A stretch of DNA of 8,773 bases, from assembly GCA_003155565.1 (NCBI GenBank), contig PMDM01000363.1, forward strand, positions 1 through 8,773, read 5' to 3'. The notes under the pieces were generated by a model. The model had not been told where the DNA came from. It did not search any database and saw only the letters and a program-made list of their open reading frames with translations. Made by a program: the position numbers and the translations under genes. The stretch comes from Methylococcaceae bacterium (GTDB lineage Bacteria; Pseudomonadota; Gammaproteobacteria; Methylococcales; Methylomonadaceae). Shown one piece after another: positions 6,542-8,773 of this stretch; the stretch's first letter is position 1; the number at the start of each line of letters is the position of its first letter.

Positions 6542-7990
6542 ATGGATTCCCCCAACCCACTTGATTCCACCCAATTCCTACAACAACAGCTACAGGCTGT
6601 CGTAGCGTTGCTGGAAAAGCAGGAGCTGGAAAATTCGCTGGTTCGGAAAAGCACTTCAAGCCACCATGACCTTGAAGAAGCGTTAGTCAGCAAACAGCAT
6701 CAAGTGCGGTTGCAGGAGAAGATGTCCGACCTGCATCCAGCGGATATTGCGTTCATTCTTGAATCCTTGCCCCTGGATCAACGCCAAACGGTATGGAATT
6801 CAATCAAGTCCGACTATGACGGGCAGATATTGCTGGAGGTTTCTGATGCCGTAAGGCAAACCCTGATTTCAGGTATGGAAGAGGAAGAGCTGGCGACTTT
6901 TGCCAGCAATTTGGATACGGACGAAATTGCTGACCTTGCGGCGGACATCCCCAAACGGGCGATGCTCAAGATACTGAGGTCATTGAACAACCAGGAGCGC
7001 ACTCACCTTAAAACCATTCTTTCCTATCAGGAACATCAGGTCGGCGCACTCATGGATTTTGGCATGATCACCATCCGGGATGACCTGACTTTAAAAGCCA
7101 TCATTGCCTATATCCGCAAGTTAGGGAAATTGCCAGGCCATACCGATAAATTATTCGTTGTTGATCAATATAATATCGTTAAAGGCGTATTGCCTTTACA
7201 GCGGCTACTTACACATTCGCCTGCCCAGCATGTTGCCGAAGCGATGGTTACGGATTTTGTTAAGTTCCAGGTTGACCATGATACAGCTGACGCGTCCCGG
7301 GCATTTGAACGCTATGACCTGATATCTGCGCCAGTCGTTGATAAGCAAGGGCGTCTGCAAGGCCGCCTTTGCGTCGATAGCATTTTGGACTTCATCCGTG
7401 AGAAAACCGATGAAGATATGCTGAGTCAGGCCGGTGTCGAAGAGGACGAAGATTTGTTTTCCAGTGTCTGGAAGTCTGCCAGAAACCGCTGGGGTTGGCT
7501 GTTGATAAATATTGCCACGGCCTTTGCTTCAACCCGGATCATCGGTTTTTTTGAAGATATTATTGTGCAACTGGTCGCCTTGGCCTCATTAATGCCTATT
7601 GTTGCGGCAATGGGAGGCAATACCGGCAACCAAACCAGTATGCTGATTATCCGGTCACTGGCTTTAGGGCAAATTAACGCGGACAATGTGCGCCGCCTGA
7701 TAAAAAAAGAACTGACGCTTGCGCTGCTGAACGGGACATTTATCGGTATTCTTATCGGTATGTTGAGTTGGTTGCTTTACCATGATTTGGCGCTATCTTT
7801 AGTTATCAGTTCGGCTATATTGATGAACCTTCTGGTAGCTGTGGTCGTCGGTCTTAGCATTCCCTTAGGGCGGTATAAATACGGCAAAGATCCGGCGGTT
7901 GGCGCCAGCATCATGCTTACGGCTATTACTGATTCTATGGGGTTCTTTATATTCCTGGGCTTAGCTAGATTGTTCCTGATTGACAGGTAA
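6542..7990 (+). CDS. mgtE: MgtE-type magnesium transporter
   Basis: Inner-membrane Mg2+ channel/transporter of 482 residues, a little longer than typical. An N-terminal extension of about 60 residues (FLQQQLQAVVALLEKQE) precedes the superhelical MgtE_N domain, which starts around LHPADIAFILESLP and runs to about 160. A CBS pair (about 167-295) senses cytoplasmic Mg2+; PVVDKQGRLQGRLCVDSIL is its clearest part. The membrane domain (about 317-480) carries the family hallmark MGGNTGNQT (357-365) and KDPAVGASIMLTAITD. Asp464 there sits where the pore aspartate of the Thermus enzyme (Asp432) would be, judged by position only. An in-frame TGA at 6533-6535 makes the ATG at 6542 the earliest start, although an AAAGGAG (6507-6513) lies too far upstream to serve it well. 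The 70-base gap is too short for an M-box Mg2+ riboswitch. Confidence 0.93.
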   Translation: MDSPNPLDSTQFLQQQLQAVVALLEKQELENSLVRKSTSSHHDLEEALVSKQHQVRLQEKMSDLHPADIAFILESLPLDQRQTVWNSIKSDYDGQILLEVSDAVRQTLISGMEEEELATFASNLDTDEIADLAADIPKRAMLKILRSLNNQERTHLKTILSYQEHQVGALMDFGMITIRDDLTLKAIIAYIRKLGKLPGHTDKLFVVDQYNIVKGVLPLQRLLTHSPAQHVAEAMVTDFVKFQVDHDTADASRAFERYDLISAPVVDKQGRLQGRLCVDSILDFIREKTDEDMLSQAGVEEDEDLFSSVWKSARNRWGWLLINIATAFASTRIIGFFEDIIVQLVALASLMPIVAAMGGNTGNQTSMLIIRSLALGQINADNVRRLIKKELTLALLNGTFIGILIGMLSWLLYHDLALSLVISSAILMNLLVAVVVGLSIPLGRYKYGKDPAVGASIMLTAITDSMGFFIFLGLARLFLIDR

Positions 7991-7991
7991 A

Positions 7992-8773
7992 CTAATCTTT
8001 TATCCCTCTATAGCCGGAAGTAATGGGATAACGTCGATCCCTGCCAAAAGCCCTTGAGGTGATTCGTATGCCCGGTGGCGATTGCCGTCGTTTATATTCG
8101 TTCTTATCGACAAGGTTGATCGCCCTGGCGACGTGTTCTCGATTGAAGCCAGCGGCAATAATCTCATCTGCGGATTGATCCCGTTCCACATAACGTTCCA
8201 ATATGGCATCTAATAGTTCGTAAGGCGGCAAGGAGTCTTCATCAACTTGGTCGGGCGCGAGTTCAGCCGACGGCGGACGGATAATGACACGCTCGGGTAT
8301 GACGGGGGATATGGAATTTCGGTAACGTGCCAGTTGGTAAACCAACATTTTAGGTGCATCCTTGATTGGCGCGAACCCACCAGCCATATCGCCGTAAAGC
8401 GTGGCATAACCGACGCTCATCTCGCTTTTATTGCCCGTAGTCAGCAACAATTTACCCTGTTTGTTCGACATCGCCATCAAGATCACTCCCCGACAACGCG
8501 CCTGGATGTTTTCTTCGGTGGTGTCGGGGCTGGTTCCCATAAACAGCGGCTCAAGTGCGTGGGAGAAATCCTTAAAGAGGCTGCTGATGCCGATGACCTC
8601 ATAGCGTATGCCCAGGTTTGCCGCCAGGCTGCGGCTGTCTTCAATGGAGCCAGCCGAAGAGTAGGGGCTGGGCATACCGACACCGACGACGTTTTCAGCG
8701 CCCAGGGCCTCGGTGGCGATGGCAGCCACCAGCGCGGAGTCGATGCCCCCGCTGAGACCTACCAGAACTTTTT
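7992..8773 (-). CDS. nadE: Glutamine-dependent NAD+ synthetase, C-terminal synthetase domain (N-terminus outside window)
   Basis: Cytoplasmic enzyme making NAD+ from deamido-NAD+, ATP and glutamine-derived ammonia, the last step of NAD biosynthesis. The visible 259 residues, open to the right edge, are the ATP-pyrophosphatase synthetase domain. The PP-loop LSGGIDSAL sits close to the edge. [25 protein letters not shown] is the conserved NadE stretch (quoted in part: [14 protein letters not shown] and GDMAGG). The C-terminus [11 protein letters not shown] and [13 protein letters not shown] is typical of the long, glutamine-dependent form. The nitrilase-like glutaminase half would lie to the right. 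An in-frame GTG near 8729 is internal, not the start. The TAG stop lies one base from the mgtE stop, so the two genes converge tail to tail. Confidence 0.94.
   Translation of the reverse strand, partial: KVLVGLSGGIDSALVAAIATEALGAENVVGVGMPSPYSSAGSIEDSRSLAANLGIRYEVIGISSLFKDFSHALEPLFMGTSPDTTEENIQARCRGVILMAMSNKQGKLLLTTGNKSEMSVGYATLYGDMAGGFAPIKDAPKMLVYQLARYRNSISPVIPERVIIRPPSAELAPDQVDEDSLPPYELLDAILERYVERDQSADEIIAAGFNREHVARAINLVDKNEYKRRQSPPGIRITSRAFGRDRRYPITSGYRGIKD
8000..8031. repeat. Inverted repeat at the mgtE/nadE convergence
   Basis: TTATCCC (8000-8006) and GGGATAA (8025-8031) are perfect seven-base arms around an 18-base loop, starting ten bases after the mgtE stop and inside the last codons of nadE. 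No T-run follows on either strand, so it is not a standard intrinsic terminator. It may still slow both polymerases or protect the mgtE 3' end. The loop is long and chance is possible. Confidence 0.3.

Overview
The window reads as a chromosomal segment of a gammaproteobacterium of moderate GC content. The large PstC form, the Pho box and the PstS type fit this group. The overall protein flavour reminds me of methanotrophic Methylococcales (Methylomonas/Methylobacter-like), but no lineage-diagnostic gene lies in the window, so that assignment is a guess. No mobile element, CRISPR array, tRNA or rRNA was seen.

Left part (1-3998, all minus strand). Reading with transcription, the order is sixA (phosphohistidine phosphatase), then pstS (periplasmic phosphate-binding protein, preceded by a clear Pho box), a roughly 300-base intergenic stretch with a strong intrinsic terminator and two short dyads, then a large pstC-type permease that runs off the left edge. 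The pstC frame is open through the edge of the window. The rest of the Pst system (pstA, pstB, phoU) would be expected to the left but cannot be seen.

Middle and right part (4140-7990, plus strand). Divergent from sixA across a 141-base spacer with an 18-base perfect AT palindrome are three co-directional genes: a CHAD-domain protein with a degenerate CYTH-like N-terminal half, a small ParA/MinD-type ATPase without a ParB, and an MgtE magnesium transporter. The right edge (7992-8773, minus strand) is the synthetase half of a glutamine-dependent NAD synthetase (nadE), converging on mgtE with a single base between the stop codons.

How they may work together. CHAD domains bind polyphosphate, Pst imports phosphate, Mg2+ is the usual counter-ion of polyphosphate, and ParA-family ATPases position large intracellular cargos. 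The most interesting hypothesis is that the CHAD protein and the ParA protein form a polyphosphate-granule adaptor/positioning pair, placed between phosphate import and Mg2+ import. This is inference from gene order and domains, not something the sequence proves.
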